Shown: positions 30,330 through 40,187, counted from the stretch's first letter. The stretch is DNA of 64,000 nucleotides from Arthrobacter sp. (GCA_029257465.1 JARIBG010000061.1:1-64000); one strand, 5' to 3'. Notes: a model not told the origin generated them from the sequence alone. A program made the numbers and translations.

Positions 30330-32252
30330 ATGGCCGGTCTCATCAAGCGCGAGGACATCGATGAGATCCGTCAGCGGACGGATCTCAAGGAGGTCGTCGA
30401 AGGCTACGTGACGCTGAAGTCCGCGGGCGTCGGATCGTGGAAGGGACTCTGTCCGTTCCACGACGAGCGCTCCCCGTCCTTCCACGTACGGCCGCAAATG
30501 GGCTCCTACCACTGCTTCGGCTGCGGCGAGGGCGGCGACGTCATCTCCTTCGTGCAGAAGCTCGACCACACGTCCTTCACCGAGACCGTCGAGAAGCTCG
30601 CGGCCAGGATCGGCCACGAACTGCACTACGAGGACGGCGGTACCGGTCCGCGCCGCGAGGACGTCGGCAAGCGCCAGCGGCTCCTGGACGCCCATAAGAT
30701 CGCCGCCGAGTTCTACCGTGACCAGCTGCTCACGCCGAACGCTGCGACGGCCCGCCAGTTCCTGCAGGAGCGCGGCTTCGACCGCGGGGCCGCGGATCAC
30801 TTCGGTGTCGGGTACGCACCGCAGGCCTGGGACGCCCTGCTGAACCACCTGACGAATCGCGGCTTCACCCTCGACGAACTGAAGCTGACCGGGATGTTCA
30901 GCGCCTCCTCGACCAACGCCACCCGCTTCTACGACCGCTTCCGGGGACGCCTCATGTGGCCCATCCGCGACATCACGGGGGACACGGTGGGGTTCGGCGC
31001 CCGCAGGCTGTACGACGACGATCAGGGGCCCAAGTACCTCAACACCCCCGAAACCTCCCTCTACAAGAAGTCCCAGGTGCTGTACGGCATCGACCTCGCC
31101 AAACGCGAGATCGCCAAGAACCGGCAGCTCGTCGTCGTCGAGGGCTACACCGACGTCATGGCGTGCCACCTCGCCGGGATCGGCACCGCCGTCGCGACGT
31201 GCGGTACGGCGTTCGGAACCGAGCACATCAAGATCGCCCGCCGGCTCCTGTCCGATGACGGCACAGGAGGTGAGGTGATCTTCACGTTCGACGGCGATGC
31301 TGCCGGGCAGAAGGCCGCGCTGCGCGCCTTCGAGGAGGACCAGCGCTTCAACGCCCAGACCTACGTGGCCGTCGAGGCCTCCGGCGCGGACCCGTGTGAT
31401 CTCCGTCAGAGCGGGGGCGACGACGCCGTGCGGGCGCTCATCGCCGACCGCCGCCCGCTGTTCGAATTCGCGATCAAGGCGTCCTTCGCCAGCTACGATC
31501 TGTCCTCCGGCGAGGGCCAGGTCAAGGCACTGCGGCACGCGGCACCGATTGTCGCGGCGATCCGCGACGTCTCCCTCCGCTCCACCTACACCAGGGAGCT
31601 CTCGCGCTGGCTCGGCATGCAGTACGTCGGCGAGGACCAGGTGGCCCGGGCCGTCTCGGCCGCGGCCCGCCGGGACGCGGCCGACGCCTCCGGGCAGCGG
31701 CGGGCGCCCGCGGCCGGCGACCACGGTGCAGCGCCGGGCACCACCGCCGACGCCGGACCCTCCTCCGACGAACCGTTCTTCGAGCGTCCTGATCCGCGCG
31801 ATCCGGTTGCCCGGATGGAGCGTGAGGCCCTGGAAGTGGTGATCCAGCAACCGACGCTGCTCACGAAGGTGCAGTGGGAGGCCTTCTCCGCCTTCCGGCT
31901 CACCGTCCCAGGCTATGAGGTGGTGCACACCGCGGTCCTCGCGGCAGGAGCGGCAGGAACGGAGCTCTCGCGCTGGGTCGAGTCGGTCCGGGAGGGGGTG
32001 CCGGACGTCCTGCGCCCCCTGGTCAGCGAACTCGCCGTCCGTCCGTTGCCCGCCAAGGACGCCGACGCGATGGTGAGCTACTGCCGGGACATCCTCAACA
32101 GACTCACCGAACTGCGGATCACCCAGCAGAAGGCGGACAAGCTCGGACAGCTCCAGCGCATGGACCCGGCGGCCGATCCGGCACTGTACAACCAGGTGCA
32201 GCGCGATCTCATGGACCTCGAGATGCAGCGCCGACAGCTCCGCGAGGACTGA
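30330..32252 (+). CDS. dnaG: DNA primase
   Basis: CPFHDERSPSFHV..YHCFGCGEGGD zinc finger; VVEGYTDVMA Toprim; FDGDAAGQKAALRA. Confidence 0.95.
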   Translation: MAGLIKREDIDEIRQRTDLKEVVEGYVTLKSAGVGSWKGLCPFHDERSPSFHVRPQMGSYHCFGCGEGGDVISFVQKLDHTSFTETVEKLAARIGHELHYEDGGTGPRREDVGKRQRLLDAHKIAAEFYRDQLLTPNAATARQFLQERGFDRGAADHFGVGYAPQAWDALLNHLTNRGFTLDELKLTGMFSASSTNATRFYDRFRGRLMWPIRDITGDTVGFGARRLYDDDQGPKYLNTPETSLYKKSQVLYGIDLAKREIAKNRQLVVVEGYTDVMACHLAGIGTAVATCGTAFGTEHIKIARRLLSDDGTGGEVIFTFDGDAAGQKAALRAFEEDQRFNAQTYVAVEASGADPCDLRQSGGDDAVRALIADRRPLFEFAIKASFASYDLSSGEGQVKALRHAAPIVAAIRDVSLRSTYTRELSRWLGMQYVGEDQVARAVSAAARRDAADASGQRRAPAAGDHGAAPGTTADAGPSSDEPFFERPDPRDPVARMEREALEVVIQQPTLLTKVQWEAFSAFRLTVPGYEVVHTAVLAAGAAGTELSRWVESVREGVPDVLRPLVSELAVRPLPAKDADAMVSYCRDILNRLTELRITQQKADKLGQLQRMDPAADPALYNQVQRDLMDLEMQRRQLRED

Positions 32253-32306
32253 GCCGGCGGCGATTTCACTTCGCTCCGGAAGGTCTGTAATGTTGGGCCT
32301 GCGCTT

Positions 32307-32379
32307 TCCTCCGTAGCTCAATTGGCAGAGCATTCGACTGTTAATCGAAGGGTTACTGGTTCAAGTCCAGTCGGAGGAG
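32307..32379 (+). tRNA. tRNA-Asn (GTT)
   Basis: TCCTCCGTAGCTCAATTGGCAGAGCATTCGACTGTTAATCGAAGGGTTACTGGTTCAAGTCCAGTCGGAGGAG folds as cloverleaf; anticodon GTT. Confidence 0.95.
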
Positions 32380-32384
32380 CTCCT

Positions 32385-32430
32385 GTGCCCCCGACCCGTG
32401 GAAACACCGGTCGGGGGCACTTTCGATTTT
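32385..32430 (+). terminator. Terminator after tRNA-Asn
   Basis: GTGCCCCCGACC / GGTCGGGGGCAC 12-bp perfect stem followed by TTTCGATTTT. Confidence 0.8.
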
Positions 32431-32502
32431 CTCGCGATCCTCCGGCACGGGTTCACGATGCGGCCCCGGCAGGGTGTCGGTGGGCAGGCGTAGGCTGTGC
32501 GC

Positions 32503-34038
32503 ATGGACACCGACGGTTCGCTCATCCTCGTCACAGGGGCCACCGGGTACATCGGCGGCCGGCTCGTCTCGAAGCTCGTCGCAGATGGTCACCGGGTCCG
32601 GGTGATCGTGCGCTCTCCCCAGAAGCTCAAGGACGTCCCGTGGGCAGGCTCGGTCGACATCGTGCAGGGTGATCTACAGGACCGGGACCTCATGCGTGAG
32701 GTGAGCAAGGGTGTCGGCACGCTGTACTACCTCGTCCACTCCATGGGATCCGGCAAGGACTTCGACAGGCGTGAGGCCGAGATCGCGACCATCGTCTCGG
32801 AGGCCGCGACGGACGCAGGAGTGCGGCGCATCGTGTACCTCGGTGGTCTCCACCCCGACGGCGTGGAGCTGTCCACCCATATGCGCTCACGCACCCAGGT
32901 GGGCCAGATCCTCCTGGCCTCCGGCACCCCGACCATCGCGTTCCAGGCCGGTGTGGTGATCGGTTCGGGATCGGCGTCCTTCGAGATGATCCGGCACCTC
33001 TCCGACGTCCTGCCGGTCATGCCCGCACCCAAGTGGGTGCTGAACCACATCGAACCCATCGCCGTCCGCGACATCATCCACTACCTGGTCGGGGCGTTGG
33101 AGCTGCCGGAGGGCCTGAACCGGACCTTCGACCTCGGTTCGCGTGAAGTCCTCACCTACGCGGAGATGATGAACCAGTACGCGGTCGCAGCCGGACTTCC
33201 ACGGCGCACCATCCTCGCGCTGCCTGTCCTCACCCCGCGTCTGGCCGGTCATTGGGTCAATCTGGTGACACCCATCCCGCGAGGTATGGCCATGCCGCTG
33301 GTGGAGTCTCTGCAGCACGACGCCGTCACCGTCGAGCACGACATCGACGAGTACATCGGCATTCCCGAGGGCGGACTGACGGGCTACCGGCGCGCCGTCG
33401 ACCTCGCGCTGGGGAAGATGCGCGCGGGGGAGGTGGAGACGAGCTGGGCCGGGGCATCCCAGCCGGAGACCTTCACGGAGGCCGATCCGCTGCCCTCCGA
33501 TCCGCTGTGGGCCGGACATACCGTCTTCACCGACGTGCAGACCTACAGCTCGACGGCGTCCCCGGACCGGCTGTGGAGCGTGGTCGAGGGCATCGGCGGT
33601 GAGAACGGCTGGTACTCCTGGACCGTGGGCTGGGCGGCGCGAGGCTGGATGGACAAGATCGCCGGCGGCGTCGGGCTCCGCCGTGGTCGCCGGGACGCCA
33701 AGGAACTCCTCACGGGCGAGGCGCTGGACTTCTGGCGCGTGGAGGAGCTCGTCCACGGCGAACGGCTCAGGCTCAGGGCCGAGATGAAGGTTCCCGGCAG
33801 GGCCTGGCTGGAGTTCCGGGTGGCACCGGATGGTTCTGGAAGTGACTACTACCAGCGTGCTGTGTTCTTCCCGTACGGCCTCTCCGGACGCCTGTACTGG
33901 CTCGCGGTGCTGCCCTTCCACGGGTTCATCTTCAAGGCGATGGCCCGGAACATCGCCAGGGCGGCCGAAGCTCTGCCGGGCGGGTCGGAGCCGGGTTCGC
34001 GGCCGGCTACTGCAGCGCCGGCACCGAGCGGGGTCTGA
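32503..34038 (+). CDS. NAD(P)-binding SDR-like protein with C-terminal DUF2867-like domain
   Basis: LILVTGATGYIGGRLVSKL N-terminus; YYQRAVFFPYGLSGRLYW C-terminus. Confidence 0.82.
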   Translation: MDTDGSLILVTGATGYIGGRLVSKLVADGHRVRVIVRSPQKLKDVPWAGSVDIVQGDLQDRDLMREVSKGVGTLYYLVHSMGSGKDFDRREAEIATIVSEAATDAGVRRIVYLGGLHPDGVELSTHMRSRTQVGQILLASGTPTIAFQAGVVIGSGSASFEMIRHLSDVLPVMPAPKWVLNHIEPIAVRDIIHYLVGALELPEGLNRTFDLGSREVLTYAEMMNQYAVAAGLPRRTILALPVLTPRLAGHWVNLVTPIPRGMAMPLVESLQHDAVTVEHDIDEYIGIPEGGLTGYRRAVDLALGKMRAGEVETSWAGASQPETFTEADPLPSDPLWAGHTVFTDVQTYSSTASPDRLWSVVEGIGGENGWYSWTVGWAARGWMDKIAGGVGLRRGRRDAKELLTGEALDFWRVEELVHGERLRLRAEMKVPGRAWLEFRVAPDGSGSDYYQRAVFFPYGLSGRLYWLAVLPFHGFIFKAMARNIARAAEALPGGSEPGSRPATAAPAPSGV

Positions 34039-35233
34039 CCACCGTCCACAGGAACATCGTTCCGAGGATCACGCATGCGGCCATGATCAGTGCCATCGGC
34101 GTCGCCGAGTCGATGCCCTCGCCGAGCAACCCCACGAGCGGTGAGATGATGCCGGCGGTGCCGAAGGTCACCGCGCCGAGGAGGGATGCCGCTGTCCCCG
34201 CCTGGGCGCCGTTGTTGATCAGCGCCAGCACCTGCACGCACGGGAAGATGAATCCCGTGGCCATGATGTAGCCCCACAGGGGCAGAGCGGTTCCCCAGAA
34301 GCCGAGCCCGAGCTGATCGAAGGCCACGATCAACAGGGCCATGACGAGTTGGACGATCGTCGCGCCCGCGATGACCCACTGAGGGCCCACGCGGCGGAGC
34401 ACACGAGCGCTGATCTGGACGCCGGCGACGATGCCGAGGGAGTTGACGGCGAAGAGAAGACCGTACTGTTGCTCGTCGAGCCCGTAGGGACCCTGGAAGA
34501 GGAAGGGCGAGGCGGAGAGGTAGGAGAAGAGCCCGGAGAAGTTCATGCCTCCCACCAGCAGAATGCCGATGAAGATGCGATCCCGGAGTACCACGCGGTA
34601 CCGCTCGGTCACCGTCAGCCCGGACTGACGCCGGTGTGTCCGGGGCAGTGTCTCGACGATGAAGATCGACACGGCGGTGATGACCAGCACGCCGTAGCCG
34701 GCGAGGAACCAGAAGATCCCCGGCCAGGGGAAGAGCAGGAGCAGCTGGGATCCGATCACCGGGGCGAAGATCGGCGCCATGCCGTTGACGAGTGCCATGT
34801 ACGAGAGCATGCGCACCAGCGTGTAGCCGCCGAAGAGATCCCGGACCATCGCCATCGCGACGACGCCACCTCCGGCCGCTCCCACGCCCTGGAGCACACG
34901 GAACAGCATCAGCATCGTGATGTCATCGGAGGACGCGGCGCCGATGGACGCGCCCACGTGCACCACCGTGGCAGTGATGAGGGGAAGCCGACGTCCGGTC
35001 GCGTCACTGAGCGGACCTACGAGCAGCTGACCTGCGGCGAAGCCGATGATCGTCCCCGTGAGTGTCAGCTGGACGGCGGCCTCCGACACACCCAGATCGG
35101 CCTGCAGCGCGGGGAAGGCAGGCAGGTACAGATCGATCGTGAAAGGGCCGAGTGCCGTCAAGGTTCCGAGGATGACGATATAAACGATCTTCTGCCGTCG
35201 GGAGAGCAGATCGCCCGGGTGGGTGGTGGTCAC
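34007..35233 (-). CDS. Bcr/CflA-family multidrug MFS transporter
   Basis: GPFTIDLYLPAFPALQADLGVSEAAVQLTLT signature; 12 TM pattern. Confidence 0.88.
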   Translation of the reverse strand: MTTTHPGDLLSRRQKIVYIVILGTLTALGPFTIDLYLPAFPALQADLGVSEAAVQLTLTGTIIGFAAGQLLVGPLSDATGRRLPLITATVVHVGASIGAASSDDITMLMLFRVLQGVGAAGGGVVAMAMVRDLFGGYTLVRMLSYMALVNGMAPIFAPVIGSQLLLLFPWPGIFWFLAGYGVLVITAVSIFIVETLPRTHRRQSGLTVTERYRVVLRDRIFIGILLVGGMNFSGLFSYLSASPFLFQGPYGLDEQQYGLLFAVNSLGIVAGVQISARVLRRVGPQWVIAGATIVQLVMALLIVAFDQLGLGFWGTALPLWGYIMATGFIFPCVQVLALINNGAQAGTAASLLGAVTFGTAGIISPLVGLLGEGIDSATPMALIMAACVILGTMFLWTVVRPRSVPALQ

Positions 35234-35461
35234 GATGCTGCCTTCGGAGACGGACGGGACGGACGGGATATCGGATGATCGGACGCGTCGGCCGACCGGG
35301 AGAATCGCAGCGTCGCGAAGCCGAAGCGGGACTGACTGATCCTAGCTCCTCCAGCAGCGATCGACGCCCCGCGGAACTTGACGGTGTGTGTCGTCCGGTC
35401 CAGTTCGCCATCCGTCGCTCTGACGTAGGGTGAGGATCACCAAACGAGCAGGGAGATCGAC

Positions 35462-36895
35462 ATGGACAAGAACGACGACGATTCGGGTGCAGCGGAGTCA
35501 CCGAAGCATCTCGCCCGGGTCATCGGGATCAGCCTGGCAGCCGCGGTCGGTGGGCTGCTGTTCGGCTTCGACACCGCGGTCATCAACGGGGCTGTTGACT
35601 CCATCCAGGCGGACTTCGGCCTGAGCGCCAGCGTGCTGGGATTCACCGTCGCGATCACGCTCCTCGGCTGCGCCGTCGGCGCCTGGTTCGCCGGCGGCTT
35701 CGCCGACAGGTTCGGACGCAAGAAGGTCATGGTCGCCGCGGCGATCCTCTTCGCCGTGAACTCCGCCGGGTCCGCCTACGCGTTCTCCGAGTGGGACCTC
35801 ATGGCCTGGCGCCTCGTCGGCGGCCTCGCCATCGGTACAGCCTCGGTGATCGTGCCGGGGTACATCGCGGAGATCGCCCCGACGAAGTGGCGTGGCGGTC
35901 TGGCGTCCATCCAGCAGCTTGCCATCACCGTCGGCATCTTCGCGGCGCTGCTCTCGGACGCCTCCCTCGCCAGCGCGGCCGGGGGAGCGGGGAACGAGTT
36001 CTGGTGGGGTCTGACCGCCTGGCGCTGGATGCTCCTGGTGGGTGTTGCACCGGCGGTGATCTACGGCATCCTGGCTCTGATCATCCCGGAGTCGCCCCAG
36101 TACCTCATTCGCGCCAACCGCGACGCGGAGGCCGCGGGTGTCCTTTCCCGGGTATCGGGGGTCAGGGACACCGATCGTCGGATCAAGCAGATCCGAGAGA
36201 GCTTCGAGACCGAGGACCGGGCCTCGTACCGTGACCTGCGGGGCAAGGCTCTCGGACTGCAGCCGATCCTCTGGATCGGCATGATCATCGCGGCCCTGCA
36301 GCAACTCGTCGGTATCAACGCGATCTTCTACTACTCCACCACCCTCTGGAAGTCAGTCGGTTTCAGTGAATCCGATTCCTTCACGACGTCGGTGATCACC
36401 TCGGTCATCAACGTGTCCATGACCTTCGTCGCGATCTTCTTCGTCGACAGGATCGGCCGCCGCCGCCTGCTCCTCATCGGTTCCGTCGGCATGACGATCG
36501 GTCTGCTGGCCGCGACGCTGTCCTTCTTCCAGGCCGAAGGGACGGGGGACGACATCGCGTTGCCAGGTGTGTGGGGGCCCATCGCCCTCGTCGGCGCGAA
36601 TCTCTTCGTCGTGTTCTTCGCGGCGACCTGGGGACCGGTCATGTGGGTCACCCTCGGGGAGATGTTCCCCAACCGCATCCGGTCGATCGCCCTCGGGGTC
36701 GCGACGATGGTGAACTGGGTGTTCAACTTCATCGTCACCGTCACCTTCCCCTGGGTCAGCGAGAATCTCGGCCTCTGGGTCATGTATGCGGCCTTCACGG
36801 TGTTCGCCGTGCTGTCCTTCGTGTTCGTGCGCAAGCGGCTCCCCGAGTTCATGAACAAGGATCTCGAGGACAACACGCAGCTCAGCAAGGCCTGA
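35462..36895 (+). CDS. Sugar porter (SP) family MFS transporter
   Basis: GGLLFGFDTAVINGAVD, DRFGRKKVM, QQLVGINAIFYYS, DRIGRRRLL. Confidence 0.92.
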   Translation: MDKNDDDSGAAESPKHLARVIGISLAAAVGGLLFGFDTAVINGAVDSIQADFGLSASVLGFTVAITLLGCAVGAWFAGGFADRFGRKKVMVAAAILFAVNSAGSAYAFSEWDLMAWRLVGGLAIGTASVIVPGYIAEIAPTKWRGGLASIQQLAITVGIFAALLSDASLASAAGGAGNEFWWGLTAWRWMLLVGVAPAVIYGILALIIPESPQYLIRANRDAEAAGVLSRVSGVRDTDRRIKQIRESFETEDRASYRDLRGKALGLQPILWIGMIIAALQQLVGINAIFYYSTTLWKSVGFSESDSFTTSVITSVINVSMTFVAIFFVDRIGRRRLLLIGSVGMTIGLLAATLSFFQAEGTGDDIALPGVWGPIALVGANLFVVFFAATWGPVMWVTLGEMFPNRIRSIALGVATMVNWVFNFIVTVTFPWVSENLGLWVMYAAFTVFAVLSFVFVRKRLPEFMNKDLEDNTQLSKA

Positions 36896-36926
36896 TCGGT
36901 CGAGGAACCGTGCATCCTCATCGGTG

Positions 36927-36970
36927 ACGGCTCGCCCCCGGAAGCTCATGCGCTCCCGGGGGCGAGCCGT
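36927..36970 (+). terminator. Hairpin terminator-like structure
   Basis: ACGGCTCGCCCCCGG / CCGGGGGCGAGCCGT 15-bp perfect stem just after CDS; no clear T-tract. Confidence 0.55.
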
Positions 36971-37038
36971 GAGTCCTCACGGTGGTAATTTTGGTGGAGC
37001 AGTCGTCCAGCAGGAACTCAGGAATGGAGGCAGGGCCT

Positions 37039-37860
37039 ATGAACAGCTCGGCTAGTACGCGTGTCAAGCGCCCCGTGGGCTCGCTCTCACTCTTCGGACT
37101 GATCAAGCTCCTCGGGCGCCTGACGCCCCGGCAGATCAGCGACGAAGTCTCGATAGCGATCAACGAGATGAAGCAGAAGGGGATCAAGGCCGGTATCGCC
37201 GCTGCGTTGCTCGTGGTCGCGCTGGTCTTCGCCCTGTTCTTCGCCGTGGCGCTCGTCGTCGCAGCCATCATGGGTCTTGCCGAGCTGATGTCGGCCTGGC
37301 TCGCAGCCCTGCTGGTCGCGCTGCTCTTCCTCGTGATCGCCGGAGTGCTGGCGCTGATCGGTGTCTCCCGCTTCAAGAAGCAACTGCCCCTGCTCCCCGA
37401 GGACGCGATCTACGGTCTCCGCTACGACCTCGGCGTCCTCAAGGAGGGCCGCAGGTTCGATCCCGCAACCCTCGACGTCAAGAAGTCGAAGGACGGCAAG
37501 GACGACAAGGGCAAGGACGACGACCAGAAGGACTCCACGCCGAAGGAGCCGGCACCGTCCTACGAGGAACTGCGTGGCCGCTCCGGTGAGCGGCGTGCGC
37601 ACATGGCGGAAGCACGCGATTCCCTCGGAGCGCGCGTGGACGTCAAGACGCGTCTCGAGAAAGCCCGGCACCGTTCGTCGCAGGGCCCTGTCGCCCGGGG
37701 ATCCACCAGGGCCTCCCGCAGCGACGAGGTCGCCGCAGTCTCGGTGCGCCGTGTCGTCTCGCACAACACGACGCTGGCTGATCGCTGGAAGCCGCTGAGT
37801 GTCCTCACGGCATCCGTTGCGGCGATGATTCTCATGCTGCGCCGCCTGCTGACGAAGTAG
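37039..37860 (+). CDS. Holin-X-like (phage holin superfamily III) membrane protein with DUF3618-like C-terminal region
   Basis: Two N-terminal TM helices with amphipathic leader, charged linker, RRAHMAEARDSLGARVDVKTRLEKARHR, third TM near C-terminus. Confidence 0.7.
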   Translation: MNSSASTRVKRPVGSLSLFGLIKLLGRLTPRQISDEVSIAINEMKQKGIKAGIAAALLVVALVFALFFAVALVVAAIMGLAELMSAWLAALLVALLFLVIAGVLALIGVSRFKKQLPLLPEDAIYGLRYDLGVLKEGRRFDPATLDVKKSKDGKDDKGKDDDQKDSTPKEPAPSYEELRGRSGERRAHMAEARDSLGARVDVKTRLEKARHRSSQGPVARGSTRASRSDEVAAVSVRRVVSHNTTLADRWKPLSVLTASVAAMILMLRRLLTK

Positions 37861-37879
37861 GGGCCGCCGAGGCAGCGGC

Positions 37880-38755
37880 GTGCCTCTCCTTGCTATCGCG
37901 CTGGCTCTGCTGAGCGCCTTCTTCCTCGCCTTCGGTGCCCAACGCCAGGGAAGTGCCGTCCGGAGGAGTACGGGCGGGCGTTCTCTCAGGCCTGCTGGGT
38001 TCGTGCAGCTCCTCACCAACCCACGCTGGTTGCTCGGACTTCTCCTCCTCGGTCTCGGTACGGTGCTCAACGTCATCGCCCTGACCATCGCGAGCCTCAC
38101 CGTGGTACAGCCCATCGGTGCCATCGCGCTGGTGATCACCACCATCGTCAATTCCCGCGATCAGGGTATCCGGCTCAACCGTGCCATGATCGTCGCGATC
38201 GCCGCCTGTGTCAGTGGCAGCGCCCTGTTCGTCCTGCTCGCCGTCACCGTCACGCGTGAGAACCGCGCCATCGATACCGACCAGGAGTCGACGGTGGTGC
38301 TCCTGCTCGGTGTCGCCGTCGCCCTGTTCGGCACTGTGGCAATCATCGGCAGACGCCGGCTCGGCGCCTTCTCGTACATTCTCGGAGCAGGCGTCCTCTT
38401 CGGTTTCGTCGCCGTGCTGACGAAGATCGTCGCCAGCCATCTGCTCGAGCCGAACGGCCGCTTCCTGCTGAACGTGCCACCGCTGACGCTGGTGTCCCTA
38501 GTCGCCGCGGCCGCCCTGGGCTCCTGGTTCGTGCAGAACGCCTACGCGACCGGGCCGCCCGATCTCGTCATCGCCGGGCTCACCGTGATCGACCCGATCA
38601 TCGGCATCGCGGTCGGTATCTCCATCCTCGACGAACTCCAGGCCTACGTGAGCATGGGCACCGTGCTGAGCATGGGCGTGGCAGCTCTCATTGCTATTGT
38701 TGGGGTCGTCCTGCTGGCGCGCCATCATCCCGACGTGCCGCAGCGGCAGGACTGA
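37880..38755 (+). CDS. DMT-family transporter-like membrane protein
   Basis: Polytopic, LLGLGTVLNVIALTIASLTVVQPIGAIALVITTIVNSR. Confidence 0.7.
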   Translation: MPLLAIALALLSAFFLAFGAQRQGSAVRRSTGGRSLRPAGFVQLLTNPRWLLGLLLLGLGTVLNVIALTIASLTVVQPIGAIALVITTIVNSRDQGIRLNRAMIVAIAACVSGSALFVLLAVTVTRENRAIDTDQESTVVLLLGVAVALFGTVAIIGRRRLGAFSYILGAGVLFGFVAVLTKIVASHLLEPNGRFLLNVPPLTLVSLVAAAALGSWFVQNAYATGPPDLVIAGLTVIDPIIGIAVGISILDELQAYVSMGTVLSMGVAALIAIVGVVLLARHHPDVPQRQD

Positions 38756-38802
38756 GAAACCGTGATCATCGAATCCGTTCCACCGACGTAGGGGATCCAC
38801 CC

Positions 38803-40098
38803 GTGAGTGACCCGGCTGAATTCAAGCCCCTGACCATCCTGATCGCCGCGGAGACGTACCCGCCCGATGTGAACGGCGCAGCGCAGTTCGGGTACAGACT
38901 CGCCAGGGGGATGACTGCGCGGGGACACCGTGTCCATGTGCTCGCACCGGCTGCAGCGAACGGTGCCAGCTTCACGGAGGAGGGCGGGGACTGGGCGGTG
39001 CACCGCCTGCGCTCGCACAATGTGCCCACGCATGACTACTGGAGGCTGTGCTACCCATGGGAGATCAGGCGCGACATCGATCTGCTCCTTGACAAGGTGG
39101 CTCCGGATGTCGTCCACGTCCAGTGTCACTACATGGTCGGGCAGTACACGCTGAACGAGGCGGTCAGGCGCGGCATCCGCGTCGTGGCGACGAACCATTT
39201 CATGCCCGAGAATCTGAATCCGTTCCTCCCGTTCCCCAGGTGGCTCAAGGAGATCATCGCCAGGAATTCGTGGAAGGACATGGGCAGGCTGATGGGCAGA
39301 GCCGCAGCCGTGACGACGCCCACGCCGCTCGCCGCGCAGGCCATGCTCGAGAAGGCGTTGCTGCCCGGGGTGCTGCCGGTCTCCAACGGTGTGGACTCGG
39401 GTTCCTACGAGATCGAGGCGGGCGAGGTGATCGAACCCCACGCGGACCCGACCGTCCTCTTCGTCGGCCGCCTCGCCGAGGAGAAGCACGTCGACGTGCT
39501 CATCGACGCAGTTGCCAGGACCCCCGAACACCTGCGGGTCCACCTCGAGATCGTGGGTGGCGGAGAAGTCAAACCCGCCCTGCAGGCGCAGGTCGCGCGG
39601 CTGGGTATCGGGGACCGGGTGAGATTCCACGGTCTTGTCAGCGACGCGGAACTACGCTTGCACTACATCCGCGCGGATCTGTTCTGTCAGCCCGGCACCG
39701 CCGAACTGCAGTCCCTGGTGACCCTCGAGGCCATGTCCGCCTCCACCCCCGTGGTGCTCGCCGATGCGATGGCGCTCCCGCATCTGGTGCGAGCAGGTGA
39801 GAACGGATTCCTGTTCACACCCGGTGATCCCGACGACCTGGCTCGGCGGATCACCGACGTCGTCCAGCTCTCCCACGAGGACAGGCGAAGGATGGGTGCG
39901 GCGAGCAGGACGCTGGTGAGCAGGCACGACATCGATGCGACCCTCGAGACCTTCGAGAGCCTGTATTACGGTGCCGCCCAGCCCGGACAGCGGCTCGGAG
40001 AGCCACGCGGACAGCATCGAGCGCCGCGGGCTCCGCATACAATGAAGGGGCGTGCCCCGGGGGCTGTAGCTCAGCTGGTTAGAGCAGCGGACTCATAA
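38803..40098 (+). CDS. Glycosyltransferase family 4 (GT-B), N-terminal boundary good, C-terminus runs into downstream tRNA
   Basis: AAETYPPDVNGAAQFGYRLARGMTARGHRVHVL, VLFVGRLAEEKHVDVLIDAV; last residues are translated tRNA (GAVAQLVRAADS). Confidence 0.85.
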   Translation: MSDPAEFKPLTILIAAETYPPDVNGAAQFGYRLARGMTARGHRVHVLAPAAANGASFTEEGGDWAVHRLRSHNVPTHDYWRLCYPWEIRRDIDLLLDKVAPDVVHVQCHYMVGQYTLNEAVRRGIRVVATNHFMPENLNPFLPFPRWLKEIIARNSWKDMGRLMGRAAAVTTPTPLAAQAMLEKALLPGVLPVSNGVDSGSYEIEAGEVIEPHADPTVLFVGRLAEEKHVDVLIDAVARTPEHLRVHLEIVGGGEVKPALQAQVARLGIGDRVRFHGLVSDAELRLHYIRADLFCQPGTAELQSLVTLEAMSASTPVVLADAMALPHLVRAGENGFLFTPGDPDDLARRITDVVQLSHEDRRRMGAASRTLVSRHDIDATLETFESLYYGAAQPGQRLGEPRGQHRAPRAPHTMKGRAPGAVAQLVRAADS

Positions 40099-40136
40099 TC
40101 CGTTTGTCCTGGGTTCAAGCCCCAGCAGCCCTACCA
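40060..40136 (+). tRNA. tRNA with CAT anticodon (Ile2 or elongator Met)
   Basis: GGGGCTGTAGCTCAGCTGGTTAGAGCAGCGGACTCATAATCCGTTTGTCCTGGGTTCAAGCCCCAGCAGCCCTACCA; CCA encoded; G1:U72 wobble. Confidence 0.9.
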
Positions 40137-40145
40137 CGCCTGCTG

Positions 40146-40187
40146 CCGGGACGGCGTCTCACCCTCAAGAGGGCGACGTCGTCCCGG
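40146..40187 (+). terminator. Hairpin after CAT tRNA
   Basis: CCGGGACGGCGTC / GACGTCGTCCCGG stem; no T-tract. Confidence 0.45.

Noticed and set aside
28734-32333. 1199-aa ORF on the minus strand
   Set aside because: Antisense to dusB 3' end, dgt and dnaG, which have unmistakable family motifs. High GC gives long open antisense frames; the translation is low-complexity and R/G/H/V-rich with no domain.
37039-37860. Prophage remnant suggested by holin-like protein
   Set aside because: No capsid, terminase, integrase or lysin genes nearby; Holin-X proteins are common chromosomal envelope proteins in actinobacteria.
40061-40098. Conserved peptide GAVAQLVRAADS as a real protein motif
   Set aside because: It is the translation of the tRNA 5' half; such peptides recur in databases for this reason.
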